Notes: generated from the letters alone by a model not told the origin. Shown: positions 28,615 to 38,753, counted from the first letter of the stretch. The stretch: 64,000 nucleotides of DNA from CAIWHR01 sp963741355 (GCA_963741355.1 CAVUIG010000003.1:257096-321095), one strand, 5' to 3'. Made by a program: numbers and translations.

Positions 28615-29214
28615 ATGATGACGCTCTACTCAGGCACGACCGATCCCTTCAGCCAGCGCTGCCGCATCGTGCTGCACGAAAAGGGGATGGACTTCCAGAT
28701 CATCGACGTCGACCTCGACCACAAGCCCGAGGACCTCGCGGTGATGAACCCGTACAACCAGGTCCCGGTGCTGGTCGAGCGCGACCTCGTGCTGCACGAG
28801 TCGAACATCATCAACGAGTACATCGACGAGCGCTTCCCGCACCCGCAGCTCATGCCCGCCGACCCGGTGATGCGCGCCCGCGCGCGGCTGTTCCTGCACC
28901 GGTTCGAGAAGGAGCTCTTCATCCACATCGACGCGCTCGAAGGCAACAACCAGAAGCAGATCGAGCGGGCGCGCAACCTCGTCCGCGACAGCCTGCTGCA
29001 GATCGCCCCGGTGTTCGCCAAGCACAAGCACATGCTGGGCGAGGAGTATTCGATGCTCGACGTCGCGATCACCCCGCTCCTGTGGCGGCTCGACTACTAC
29101 GGCGTGCAGATGCCGAAGCAGGCGGCGCCGCTGATGAAGTACGCCGAACGGCTGTTCGCGCGCCCGGCGTTCTCCGAAGCGCTGACTTCCGCCGAGCGCG
29201 GGATGCGGAAGTAG
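28615..29214 (+). CDS. sspA: Stringent starvation protein A
   Basis: SspA (199 aa) is a glutathione S-transferase-fold protein that binds RNA polymerase. The N-terminal domain has SGTTDPFSQRCRIVLHEKGMDF and NPYNQVPVLVERDLVLHESNIINEYIDERFPHP; the C-terminal helical domain follows. It lies downstream of petABC, a strongly conserved betaproteobacterial order. Two ATG codons stand side by side at 28615 and 28618. Confidence 0.95.
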   Translation: MMTLYSGTTDPFSQRCRIVLHEKGMDFQIIDVDLDHKPEDLAVMNPYNQVPVLVERDLVLHESNIINEYIDERFPHPQLMPADPVMRARARLFLHRFEKELFIHIDALEGNNQKQIERARNLVRDSLLQIAPVFAKHKHMLGEEYSMLDVAITPLLWRLDYYGVQMPKQAAPLMKYAERLFARPAFSEALTSAERGMRK

Positions 29215-29471
29215 TCGCGAGCGCGGCGGGCGAGCTTCAGCGAGCCAAGGCCCGAGGACACCCGCGCGAGCAGGGCGAAGCCCAGGAGCGCAGCTCGCGT
29301 CTGCGAGCGCGGGTGGCGGCCGACGCGAAACGGCTTGCCCCTCTCCACGCACACAGCGAGGCCGCGCGTCGCCGCACGAGCGACCGCGGCCGAACGCGGA
29401 AGTTGGCGTGCCGTGCGGAGGCCGCTCGGCGCGCTTGACCCGCCGCCCGCGGCGCGTAAACTTCCGATCCG

Positions 29472-29927
29472 ATGTCCGAACAGTCCGCCAAGCCGTACCT
29501 GGTCCGCGCCATCTGCGAATGGTGCGCGGACAACGGCTTGACGCCGTATCTCGCGGTGAAGGTGAACGCGCAGACGCGCGTGCCCGCCGCGTTCGTCAAG
29601 AACGGCGAGATCGTGCTCAACATCAGCACGTCGGCGACGCGAAAGCTCACGATCGACAACGACTGGGTGCAGTTCTCGGCGCGCTTCTCCGGCTCGTCGC
29701 AGGAAGTCGCCGTGCCGATGAGCGCCGTCTCCGGCATCTTCGCCAAGGAGACGGGCTACGGCTTCGCGTTCACCCTCGCGCAGGATCCCGCCGCGTCGCT
29801 CGCATCGGCATCCGCGCCGCTGCCCGACATCGATGCCGCGCTGGAGGCCGACGTCAAGGACGCCAAGGCCGCGAAGGACGACGGCCCCGGCCGTCCGCGC
29901 CCGTCGCATCTGCAGGTCATCAAGTAA
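29472..29927 (+). CDS. sspB: ClpXP adaptor SspB
   Basis: SspB (151 aa) delivers ssrA-tagged proteins to ClpXP. The folded domain includes YLVRAICEWCADNGLTPYLAVKVN, GEIVLNISTSATRKL and ARFSGSSQEVAVPMSAVSGIFAKE. After an Ala/Asp-rich linker the C-terminal ClpX-binding tail RPRPSHLQVIK is present. The 257-nt gap after sspA contains no gene. Confidence 0.95.
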   Translation: MSEQSAKPYLVRAICEWCADNGLTPYLAVKVNAQTRVPAAFVKNGEIVLNISTSATRKLTIDNDWVQFSARFSGSSQEVAVPMSAVSGIFAKETGYGFAFTLAQDPAASLASASAPLPDIDAALEADVKDAKAAKDDGPGRPRPSHLQVIK

Positions 29928-29969
29928 CCGCGACCTTCGCGGTTCCCCTCGCGCGCCGATCGCGCGCGC

Positions 29970-29975
29970 TACAAT
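29970..29975 (+). promoter_or_regulatory. -10 element of the tRNA-Thr gene
   Basis: TACAAT lies 8 nt before the first base of the tRNA, the expected distance for a tRNA promoter. A convincing -35 box at standard spacing is not evident. Confidence 0.4.
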
Positions 29976-29983
29976 TTCACCGG

Positions 29984-30059
29984 GCCGGCATAGCTCAGTT
30001 GGTAGAGCAGCGGTTTTGTAAACCGTTGGTCGTGGGTTCGATTCCTACTGCCGGCACCA
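29984..30059 (+). tRNA. tRNA-Thr (anticodon UGU)
   Basis: This is a full 76-nt cloverleaf. The acceptor arms GCCGGCA and TGCCGGC pair, the D arm is GCTC...GAGC, and the anticodon loop TTTGTAA shows anticodon TGT. The T arm contains GGTTCGATTCC. The CCA end is encoded (30057-30059). Its 3' part is repeated exactly at 54918-54941, so this gene appears to be the integration target of the downstream island. Confidence 0.97.
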
Positions 30060-30060
30060 A
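30037..30060 (+). repeat. Left attachment-type repeat (3' end of tRNA-Thr)
   Basis: The 24 nt from the T loop to one base beyond CCA are identical to 54918-54941, in the same orientation. Eight of the next ten bases also match. The copy inside the intact tRNA marks the left boundary of the island. Confidence 0.8.
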
Positions 30061-30267
30061 ACGCCTCCATGACGGCCGCCGCCCACTTGCGCGCCCTCAA
30101 ACCGTCCTTTCCCCCCTGGTTTCAATGCTCGCCGGCTCGTGGGTCGGCGTTGATTCAACGCAAGGCCGGGCGGAGGCATTTTCGCCAAGATTCCGGATGC
30201 CACGACCGGGCAAGGGACGGGTTTGCCGATCCCCATTGGTATACCCGATCGCGAACACTGGGGTCCC

Positions 30268-31570
30268 ATGACCACGCCGACAATTGATCAATACCTGAAG
30301 GTCGACAAGTATCACGCGCCGCAATGGCTCGGCAACCGTGCCACGCGGCGATTCCATGTGATGGCCAAGCCGGCCGGCTCGGCCTGCAATCTCGACTGCA
30401 CGTATTGCTTCTACCTGAGCAAGCAGACGCTGCCGGGCGGTCCGGGCGGCGGGCACATGGACGACGAGGTGCTGGAGCGCTTCGTGCGGGACTACATCGC
30501 GAGTGTGACGGCCGACGAAGTGGTCTTCTCGTGGCAGGGTGGCGAACCTACGCTGCTCGGCCTCGAATTCTTCCGGAAGGTCGTCGCGCTGCAGAGGAAA
30601 TACGCGAAGGCCGGCCAGCGGATCGAGAACGACCTGCAGACCAATGGCACGCTGCTCGACGAGGACTGGGCGCAATTCCTGAAGGAGCATCGCTTCCTCG
30701 TGGGCCTATCCATCGACGGCCCGAAGGATATTCACGACAAGTACCGTGTCACCAAGCGTGGTGCGCCGACGTTCGATACCGTGTATGCCGCGGCGAAGAT
30801 GCTCAAGCGGTTCGGCGTGCCGTTCAACACGCTGACGTGCGTGAATCGCTACAACGCGTCGAAGCCGCTCGATGTCTATCGCTTCCTGCGCCGCGAGCTG
30901 GGTTCGACCTATCTGCAGTTCATTCCGATCGTCGAGATCAAGGGGTTCGAGACGACCGCGCCGCAGAAGTGGGATCCCGCGCGGTTGCCCATCGTCGGCA
31001 CGCCGCAGGCGAAACCGGACCACCCGGACTCGGTGGTGACGCCGTGGTCCGTCGACCCCGACGAATACGGCTATTTCCTTTCCAAGGTGTGGGACGAGTG
31101 GCTCGCCCGCGACTATGGCAAGGTGCTGGTCAGCTTCTGCGAGACGCTGGTCGTGCAGCGCATGGGAATGCCGGCCCAGACCTGCATCCAGAGCGAGTTC
31201 TGCGGCAAGGGTGTCGCGATCGAGCACGACGGCAGCGTCTACGCCTGCGACCATTACGTGTACCCGGAGTACCGGCTGGGCAACATCCGGCAGCAATCGC
31301 TGGGCGACATGGTGTTCTCTCCGACGCAGGTCAAGTTCGCCTACGCCAAGTCCGAAACACTGCCGGCGTTACTGCAAGCAATGCGAGTTCCTGCGCGACT
31401 GCTGGGGCGAGTGCCCGAAGAACCGGCTGCTGCGAACGCCGGACGGCGAGCCGGGGCTCAACTACCTTTGTCCGGGTCTCAAGCGGTTCTTCGCGCATGC
31501 GGCGCCGACCGCGGAGAAGTTGGCGGCGCAGTTGCGCGCAGTCCCGGCGACACCTCAGCCAAGGATGTAA
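30268..31570 (+). CDS. Anaerobic sulfatase-maturing enzyme, radical SAM/SPASM (one frameshift)
   Basis: This is a radical SAM enzyme of about 433 aa of the anSME type, which oxidises an active-site Cys or Ser of sulfatases to formylglycine. The SAM cluster motif CNLDCTYC is near residue 35. SPASM-type cysteines follow in CIQSEFCGKG, YACDHYVYPEYRLG, CKQCEFLRDCWGECPKNR and LCPG. An extra T near 31369 shifts the frame just before YCKQCEF. The ATG at 30268 starts MTTPTIDQYLKVDKYH. It is the first island gene, placed before the kinase and regulators that precede the sulfatase. Confidence 0.88.
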
Positions 31571-31574
31571 ACCC

Positions 31575-33459
31575 GTGGTGAGACGGATGGCGGCTGCGGC
31601 ATGGCTGCTTCAGGTCATGCTCGGCGGATTGTGCATGACCGCGGGATCGGCGCATGCGGCCGAGGAAGAAGCGCGCGTGCTGATCCTCAACGGCACGGAC
31701 CCCTATCTTCCCGCCTATCTGGAGATCGACAGCGCCATGCGCGCGAGCCTGGCTCGAGGAGCAGGCGCGGCGCATCGTCTACTTTTCCGAGCCGCTCGAT
31801 GCGCAGCGCTTCCGGGTCGAGTCTTACGAGGCCGAGTTGGTCGACCTTCTCGCCAAGAAGTACTCGGGCCTTCGGTTCGACGTGGTCGTCGCGATCAGCG
31901 AGCGCGCGTTGGAGTTCTACAACCGGCACGGCGCGCAGCTTTGGCCCGGCGCGCGGCTGGTGTTCTCGGCGTGGCCCGGCGAGGCATTGGAATCGTCGGA
32001 ACTTGCCGCCCGGCGCGCGGCCGTCGTCGCGCGACAGGAAGTTGGCGAGGACAATTGCGCTTGCGCGTGCGCCTGCGGCCCGACGCGCGGCGCATCGTCG
32101 TCATCTCCGGGGCGTCGGACCTCGACAGGAGGAACGAGCGCATCGTGCGCGAGAGTCGCTCGCGAGCAAGGCGGACGGCTTGCCTGTCGAATTCCTGATC
32201 GGGTTGCCGGTGCCGGAACTGGTCCGGCCGATTGGCGCGCCGAGCCTGCCGACTACGATTGTTCTCTATCTGTCGCAATTCCGCGACCGCGACGGACGAC
32301 CATACACCCCTCGGGAAGTGCTGCGCGCCATCAGCGGCGCCGTCCGGTGCTCCCGTGTACGGCATCGTCGAAACGTACGTCGGGCTTCGGGATGGTGGCG
32401 GGATTTGCGGAATCCTATGCCGAACGCGGACGCCTGATCGCGAAGCTCATCCGGCAGTCGCTGGCGGCTGCGTCGCCCGCGGCCAAGCCGCAGCCGTGCT
32501 CGTCGCGCCGAGCCGTTGCGTTGCCGACGCCCGCGCGTTGCAGCGCTGGTCGCTGGACGAACGGCGCCTGCCGGAGGGCTGCGAAATTCGATTTGCCAAC
32601 AATACGTTCTGGCGCGAACACTGGTGGCAGGTCCTCGCAGCGCTCGCAGTGATAGTCGGCCAGAGCCTGCTGATCGCGACGATGTTCGCGCAGCGGCGCC
32701 GGAGCCGCCTGGCCGAGGCGGAGTCGCGAAAGCGCCTGTCGGAGATGGCCCATTTGAATCGCCGCGTGGCATTGGGAGAGATGTCCGCCTCCATCGCCCA
32801 CGAGCTCAACCAGCCGCTCGGCGCGATCTACAATAATGCCGGCGCGGCAGAGATACTGATCAAGGCCGATCCCCCCAAGCTGGCAGACGTGGCGGAGATC
32901 CTGGGCGACATCAAGCGGGAAGATCAGCGCGCCAGCGACATCATTGCGCGCATTCGCAAGTTCCTGCGCAAGTCCGACTTCGAATTGCGGGAGACGGATC
33001 TCAACGAGGTCATCGACGAGTCGATGCGAACCATGGCCGGCGAAGCGCAGGACAAGAAGGTCGTGATCAGAACCACGCTCGAGCCCCTGCTGCCGAAGGT
33101 CCGCGCAGACCGCGTTCAGCTGCAGCAGGTGATCGTCAACCTCGCGCTCAATGCCATCGAGGCCATGCAGGGCACGCCGATGGAAGGCAGGGTTCTGACG
33201 GTTCGAAGCCGGCGGCTGGATGACACGGTTCGCGGAGGTATCGCTGACGGATTCCGGCGCGGGGATCGCGGAGACGTTGCGCCCGCGCATCTTCGAAGCC
33301 TTCGTGACGTCCAAGTCGACCGGCATGGGCCTCGGGCTCGCCATATCGCGCACGATCGTCGAAGCGCACGGCGGTGAAATACGCGCCGAGAACGCTCCCG
33401 GTGGTGGCGGCGCGGAGTTCCGCTTCACGGTGCCGTTCGCCACGGCAGCGCGCACGTGA
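31575..33459 (+). CDS. Sensor histidine kinase with periplasmic binding-protein-like domain (several frameshifts)
   Basis: A signal peptide (WLLQVMLGGLCMTAGSAHA) leads to a periplasmic domain of about 280 residues resembling ABC-transporter substrate-binding folds (RVLILNGTDPYLPAYLEID, FDVVVAISERALEFY, RRIVVISGASDLDRRN). A membrane helix follows (VLAALAVIVGQSLLIATMFA). The H box is SASIAHELNQPLGAIYNN, the N box LQQVIVNLALNAIEAM, and the G boxes DSGAGIAE and GMGLGLAISRTIVEAHGG. No PAS domain is seen. The frame shifts about seven times (near 31750, 32045, 32155, 32340, 32385, 32480 and 33215). The end overlaps the next regulator by GTGA, so they form a cognate pair. Confidence 0.78.
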
Positions 33460-34104
33460 CAGCCGCTCCCTGCACGGTTCATGTGGTCGACGACGATGCG
33501 CCCTGGCGCAAGTCGGTGACGCGATTGCTGTCAGCCGTCGGATATCGGGTCATGGAGTACGAATCGGCCGTGCAGTTCCTGGAGACCGCCGATGTCGAAG
33601 CGCCGGGATGCATTCTGCTCGACCTGCGCATGCCGGGGCTTAGCGGGCTGCAGCTCCAGCAGCGGCTGGCGGAAATGCGGCGCGCACTTCCTGTCATCTT
33701 CGTTTCCGGGCATGGCGACATTCCGACCAGCGTGCTGGCCATGAGGGCCGGGGCCGAGGACTTTCTGACCAAGCCGGTCGCCACCGATGCGCTGCTGCTC
33801 GCGGTCGAGCTGGCGGCCGCGCGCGATCGCGAGAACCGCAGCCGGCAGGGGCAACTCGACGGCCTTCGTTCGCTCGTCGGGGCGCTCACGCCAACGGAAC
33901 GCAAGGTGTTCGACCTCGTCGTCCGCGGCAAGGCTGAACAAGCAGATCGCCATCGATCTCGGCACGGCCGAGCGCACGATCAAGTGGCATCGGCACAACC
34001 TGATGGAAAAGCTCAAGGTCGGTTCGCTTGCCGAGCTCGTCTCGCTTGCCGAGCGCCTGGGATTGGTGGGCGCGCAGGAGCTGCGCGACGACGGCTCGAA
34101 TTAG
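33456..34104 (+). CDS. FixJ/NarL-type response regulator (one frameshift)
   Basis: This two-domain regulator has a receiver domain with acidic pocket VDDDAP, phospho-acceptor Asp in CILLDLRMPGLSG, and Lys in DFLTKPV. It is followed by a LuxR-type helix-turn-helix: LTPTERKVFDLVVRGK, then LNKQIAIDLGTAERTIKWHRHNLMEKL. One extra base near 33937 lies exactly between these halves. GTG at 33456 overlaps the kinase stop. It probably binds the palindrome immediately downstream (34110-34139); this is inference from position and symmetry. Confidence 0.87.
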
Positions 34105-34109
34105 CAGCC

Positions 34110-34139
34110 GTCCTTTGGTGCGGGTCCGCACCAAAGGAC
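34110..34139 (+). promoter_or_regulatory. Palindromic operator A1, before the receiver-only regulator gene
   Basis: Two 14-nt arms, GTCCTTTGGTGCGG and CCGCACCAAAGGAC, are perfect inverted repeats around GT. The element lies 105 nt before the next start codon. Of the 29 nt starting at 34114, 28 recur in A2 at 34649-34682. It has no T-run and only a 2-nt centre, so a protein-binding site is more likely than a terminator. Confidence 0.65.
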
Positions 34140-34228
34140 AGTTCCGGGACACGGCGGTGAACCGTAGTGTCTCGAACAATAACAGCAGGCCGGCTCCACG
34201 CCTCGAAAGCCGTGGCCGACGACGTCCC

Positions 34229-34600
34229 ATGCAAACACCCACCGGCCTGGTCGCCGTCGTCGAAGACGACGCCGCCATGCGCACGTCGATAGAACGCCTG
34301 CTGCGTGCGAGCGGCTATTCGACCAAGGCATTCGCTTCGGCAGAGGAATTTCTGCAGAGCCGGATCGCCGATACCGCCATCGGCCTCGTGCTCGACATCC
34401 ACCTGGGCGGAATGTCGGGCCTCGAATTGCGGCGTCGCCTGCTGACCGCGGGCGCGACCATCCCCGTCGTATTCATCACGGCGTTCGACGACGATGCGAC
34501 CCGCAGGGAGGCGTCCGCCCTGGGCTACGCCGATTACCTTCAAAAGCCGTTCGAGGCGAGCCGGCTGATCGGCGCGTTGGAAAGGGGCCGCCAGCCGTGA
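34229..34600 (+). CDS. Receiver-only response regulator
   Basis: This 123-aa protein consists only of a CheY-like receiver domain: acidic pair VVEDDAAM, phospho-Asp in GLVLDIHLGGMSG, Thr in VFITAFDD and Lys in DYLQKPF. No output domain is present. It could act as a phosphate sink, a phosphorelay intermediate or a regulator of the kinase. It is flanked on both sides by the same palindrome, and the second regulator module at 63 kb has the same layout. Confidence 0.88.
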   Translation: MQTPTGLVAVVEDDAAMRTSIERLLRASGYSTKAFASAEEFLQSRIADTAIGLVLDIHLGGMSGLELRRRLLTAGATIPVVFITAFDDDATRREASALGYADYLQKPFEASRLIGALERGRQP

Positions 34601-34648
34601 CGCAAGTAGAACGTGCGACGCGATGCCGCGCCGAGGTATCCGCCCTAC

Positions 34649-34682
34649 CTGTCTTTTGGTGCAGGTCCGCACCAAAGGACAG
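34649..34682 (+). promoter_or_regulatory. Palindromic operator A2, before the sulfatase gene
   Basis: The arms CTGTCTTTTGGTGCAG and CCGCACCAAAGGACAG pair at 14 of 16 positions around GT. The element is a near-identical copy of A1 and lies 108 nt before the sulfatase ATG, nearly the same distance as A1 from its gene. This suggests joint control of the receiver gene and the sulfatase by the FixJ-type regulator. Confidence 0.65.
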
Positions 34683-34773
34683 TGTGCGCAGCCCTTCGCC
34701 GCGACATATCGTCGAAGCACGGAGGGCCCGAGGGGGCCGCCCAATTGGAAATGCATTGAAACGGGAGACAGTC

Positions 34774-36453
34774 ATGAGTCTTGGTAAGCGTTTGTTGTCT
34801 GTTGCGCTGCCGGTGGTCGCGACGGCGCTCGTCGGGACCACCGTGGCGGTCGCCCAGACGCCATCGAAGAGGCCCAACGTCGTCATGCTGATGAGCGACG
34901 ACGTGGGCTGGGGCGACTACGGCGTGTACTACGGCGGCGCGGCGCTCGGGCATCCGACGCCGAACATCGATCGCATGGCCAAGGAGGGCGCGATGTTCAC
35001 GAGCTGGTACGGCCAGGCCAGCTGCACGGCGGGCCGCGCCTCGTTCATGACCGGGCGCATCCCGGTCCGCACGGCGCTGTCGGTCGTGGTCGTTCCCGGC
35101 GACCCGAACGGCCTGAGCTGCGGAAATCCCGACCATCGCCGAGTTCTATCAGAAGAACGGTTACCAGACCTACTTCTCCGGCAAATGGCACCTCGGCGAC
35201 GTGGAAAAGTTCTACCCGATCAATGCACGGCTTCGACGAGATGAAGCAATTCGCCGCCTACTACCCGGGTGTCTATGGCTATGAAGACACGGCGCCCAAT
35301 GCGCACCCATTCTTCCCGAAATACAACAAGGAATACTGGGACATGTACCAGAAGGCGGTGAACCGGTATGAATGGGAAGGCACGGCGGGCAAGCCGGCGG
35401 TCAAGGGCAACGGCGGCGCCGTGATCACGCTGGAGAACCTGGCCGATTTCGACGTCCGCCAGACGGATTCGGCGGTCGCCTACATCAAGCAGCACGCCAA
35501 GGACGGCAAGCCGTTCTTCATGAGCGTGAACTTCATGGGCATGCACCAGCCGACCAGCCCGAACAAGGCGTTCGTGGGCAAGTCGCGCCTCGGCAACTAC
35601 TCCGACAAGATGATCGAGATGGACGCCAACATCGGCCGGATCATGGACGCCATCCGCGCCGAGGCGCCCGACACCATCGTCATCCACACGGCGGACAACG
35701 GCGCCTGGCAGGACGCGTGGCCCGACGCCGGCACCAATCCGTTCCGCGGCGAGAAGGGCACGGGCTTCGAAGGCGCCTTCCGGGTGCCGGGCATCATGTG
35801 GGCGCCGGGCAGGATTCCGGCCGGGCAGGTCCTCTACGAAATGATGTCGCACATGGACGTGTGGCCCACGACCGCAACGATGGTCGGCCTGACGCCGCCG
35901 CCCCACGGTGAATGGAAGGACAACAACGGCAAGCCGATCTACTTCGACGGCATCGACAACACCGCCTACGTCACGGGCAAGGCGAAGCATTCGGCGCGCA
36001 ACGGGTGGATCTATACCGACGGCGAGAAGTTCCTGGGCATGCGTGCCGACGTCGGCGGCGACCCGGAGAATCCCGACCTGATAGATCGCGTGGAAGATGC
36101 TCTACACGTCGAAGGACACCTGGCTCGGGCCGGAGCTCAACCTCGGCGCCATCGGCTCGACCTACAACCTCACCATGGACCCGTACGAGAAGTACGACAT
36201 GACGTTCAACGGCGCGGTGGCGGTGCGCAACCCGACCACGTCGCCGGGCCGCTACTCGGGCATGGACAACGGCTGGGCCATCTCGCTCGGGGACATTCCG
36301 CTCTCGGAGTTCAATCAGTCCATCGTCAAGTATCCGAACAAGAAGCGCTTCCCGGGCGGAGCTTCGAACGACATGATCCCGAACCTGCAGAACCCGGAGA
36401 ATCCGTTGCCCTACGATCCGATGAAGGTGCCGAAGACCATCGGAGCGCACTAG
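34774..36453 (+). CDS. Secreted arylsulfatase-type sulfatase (three frameshifts)
   Basis: A signal peptide (LLSVALPVVATALVGTTVAVA) is followed by a type I sulfatase of about 558 aa in total. Metal ligands lie in VVMLMSDDVGWGDYG and IHTADNGAW. The modification motif is CTAGR, with Cys at residue 84 (35023-35025). Later conserved parts include YFSGKWHLGD, HGFDEM and FRGEKGTGFEGAFRVPGIMWAPG. The frame shifts by +1 near 35119, 35225 and 36084. The maturation enzyme at 30268 would convert the Cys to formylglycine. The substrate is unknown. The start follows a GGGAGA ribosome site. Confidence 0.88.
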
Positions 36454-36599
36454 GCGCAGCAGCAGGGCTGGTGGATTTGGCGCGACGGGCGGGCGTCCTG
36501 CAATTCGGGCGCCCGTTCTTTCTGCCGCATCGTAAGTGCGGATGCTGCTCGCTCGGAATCGGGCCGCTGGCATGTACCAGGATGCAAGGAGAATCGGCA

Positions 36600-37896
36600 A
36601 TGAAACGCATAGTCACGCTCTCTATCTTGTTTGCATTCGCGGCTCTGCAGCCGCAGGCCGCGACCGCCCAGCAAACGAAGGCCGCTGCCGGCTCCGCTTT
36701 TTCGTTTGCCGTCCAGGGCGACTCGCGACCGATGATGTACGTGCCGCCCACGGCCGGCCGGCCCGACGCCGTCAAGCTGTTCACCGAGCTCTTCGGCCTG
36801 GTCATGCCCGAGAAGGCCGCGGAAGAGCTGGTGAAGAAGGATGTGAAGCTCGATCTTCGATCCGAACACCAAGGAACTCATCAGCGTCGTCATGCCGTTC
36901 ATGAGCAAGTCCGAAGTCACGACGTTGACCGTGGACAAGGGCTGGGTCACCGAGGCCTCCGTCGAGGACGTGAAGCTGCTGCCCGGCGTGCGCCGGACGA
37001 TGTTCCGGCTCGAGGGCGGCGAATGGGTAGCGCGCGAGATCGTGAAGGACGTCCAGTCCGGGCGCGCCAAATTCGTGCTCAACACCGGCGACGTCGTCTT
37101 CTGGGGAAATCAGGGCCGCACGGTGAACGACAGCCCGTACTGGAAGCGGGTGAACGACACCATGCTGAAGCAGCTGCCGCCGGCGGACAGCGAGATGCGC
37201 GCGGCCGGGCTGGACGGGCGCTGGTTCATGAGCGCGGGCAATCATGAAGTGTGGGGCGATCCCAGGATCGAGGGCATGCTGAATGCCGTGCCGTATCTGA
37301 AGAAGCTCGGCGTCACCCCGGACAACCTCATCTACAAGTTCGACTTCAAAGGCGCCCGGTTCATCTTCCTGTGGAGCGGCAAGTACGACTACCGCTCGCC
37401 CTCGCTGTGGGATGCCGATCGGCCGAAGTATGCGGAGCAGATGAAGCAGCTGCAGCAGTGGCTGGACGAAGCCAGGGCCAAGGGCATCAAGAAGGCCTTC
37501 ATCGCCTTCCACTACCCGGTGTTTGCCCGCTCGGGCCTTGGCCCCATCCCCGCCGAAGTCAATCCGCACAAGCTGATTGCGGCCTACGCCAAGGACATGG
37601 AGGTGGTCGTGTTCAACGGCCACATCCACACCACCGAGATATTCGAAGTGGACGGCGTGAAGTACCTGATGCTGGGCGGCGGGGGCGCGGAACAGGACCC
37701 GATCCTCCCCGGCCGGACCAGCATCAAGCAGCCTGCGGACTATCCGCCCGATCTCTATTGGAAGGGTCAGCCACCCAGGGAGGAGTACAACTACGTGCTG
37801 GTGGACGTCAAACCCGGCGAGAAGACCAGGTTCACGCTCAATCGCTTCCGGCCGGGGTCGAGCGAACCGTTCGCGACCGTCCAGCTTTTCCAATAG
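36600..37896 (+). CDS. Secreted calcineurin-like metallophosphoesterase (one frameshift)
   Basis: This is a periplasmic protein of about 431 aa with signal peptide (VTLSILFAFAALQPQAATA). The metallophosphoesterase signature blocks are FAVQGDSRP, LNTGDVVFWG, FMSAGNHEVWGDP, IAFHYPVF and FNGHIHTTEIF, together forming a dinuclear metal site. One extra C at 36855 breaks the frame in KLD/FDPNTKELISVVMPF. It follows the sulfatase by 146 nt in the same direction. The two could together remove sulfate and phosphate from esters outside the cytoplasm. Confidence 0.87.
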
Positions 37897-37923
37897 GCGT
37901 GCGGATGGAGGAACTGGGCGGTA

Positions 37924-38391
37924 ATGACGGCGACCATCCTGCTGATCGTTCATGGCCTGGTGGCAGTCGCGCTGCTGGGTGCGATCACCCACCAGACGCT
38001 GTCCGCATGGGCGCCCGCGAACGCGCGGCCCGGCTCGTTCTTCGGCCGCTTTCGCACCGTGCCCCCTGCGGCATTCGCCAATGCCGTCGTCCTCCTGTAT
38101 TCCGTGGCCGCGATCCTGGGCGCGATCATCTACCTCGACTTTCGCGTCGACGTGCGGCCGACGCTGGAGCAGGCCGGCCATTGGCAGGTCCTTGGATTCT
38201 TCGATCTCAAGGAGCATTTCGTCGCCATCGGTGCGGCGCTCCTGCCGGCCTACTGGGTGTGCTGGCGGCGGCCGCGCGAGGAAGAACCCATCCGAGCGCG
38301 CGCGATCCTGACCTCGATCATTGCATTCATCGTCTGGTGGGGCTTCCTCGCCGGGCATGTCACGAACAACATCATGGGATTCGGCGCGTGA
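37924..38391 (+). CDS. Small integral membrane protein (unknown function)
   Basis: This 155-aa protein has four hydrophobic helices (about residues 5-22, 48-70, 95-112 and 125-147) and histidines near helix ends (IVHG, ITHQ, EHFVAIG, AGHVTNN). I do not recognise a family. It is unbroken and overlaps the next membrane gene by GTGA, so the two may form a complex. Confidence 0.7.
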   Translation: MTATILLIVHGLVAVALLGAITHQTLSAWAPANARPGSFFGRFRTVPPAAFANAVVLLYSVAAILGAIIYLDFRVDVRPTLEQAGHWQVLGFFDLKEHFVAIGAALLPAYWVCWRRPREEEPIRARAILTSIIAFIVWWGFLAGHVTNNIMGFGA

Positions 38392-38753
38392 CCGGCTCTC
38401 CTGCCTTCCGCCGGTTCGCCGTTGCGTTCGGTATCGCATTCGCGGTGCTCTACGTGGTCGCGCTCAAGCTGGATCTCGCGTTGTTCACGGTCTATCCGTC
38501 GCTCGGAATCGTGGTTCCCGGCACGCAGCATTCGCGGGATGCGGTCGATCCGGCGCTCGCGTTCCTCGCTCCGGCGATGTACTGGTACGGCTGGGTCGCA
38601 ACGGCTGCGATTGGGGCGTTCGTGGTCGGCGTCGTTGCGGCGCTGTTGCCCGGACAGTGGACGCAACGGCTTTGGCTGGGGTGGAGCTGCGTGGCTTCCG
38701 CCGTCGCAATGCTCGTTTGCGTCTACCTCACGTTGCCATGGTTTGGCCTCTAG
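38388..38753 (+). CDS. Small integral membrane protein (unknown function)
   Basis: This 121-aa protein begins with GTG inside the previous stop codon and has three or four hydrophobic helices (RFAVAFGIAFAVLYVVALKL, WYGWVATAAIGAFVVGVVAALL, LWLGWSCVASAVAMLVCVYLTL). No motif identifies a family. Coupling to the preceding gene argues that it is real and a partner of that protein. Confidence 0.65.
   Translation: MTGSPAFRRFAVAFGIAFAVLYVVALKLDLALFTVYPSLGIVVPGTQHSRDAVDPALAFLAPAMYWYGWVATAAIGAFVVGVVAALLPGQWTQRLWLGWSCVASAVAMLVCVYLTLPWFGL

Noticed and set aside
30324..32198. A 624-codon forward frame through the maturase and kinase region
   Set aside because: It runs out of frame through the anSME. Only its last parts coincide with the kinase, because frameshifts bring the real frame into it.
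34110..34139. Rho-independent terminator after the FixJ-type regulator
   Set aside because: The palindrome has a 2-nt centre and no T-run. It is also repeated before the sulfatase, where a terminator would make no sense.
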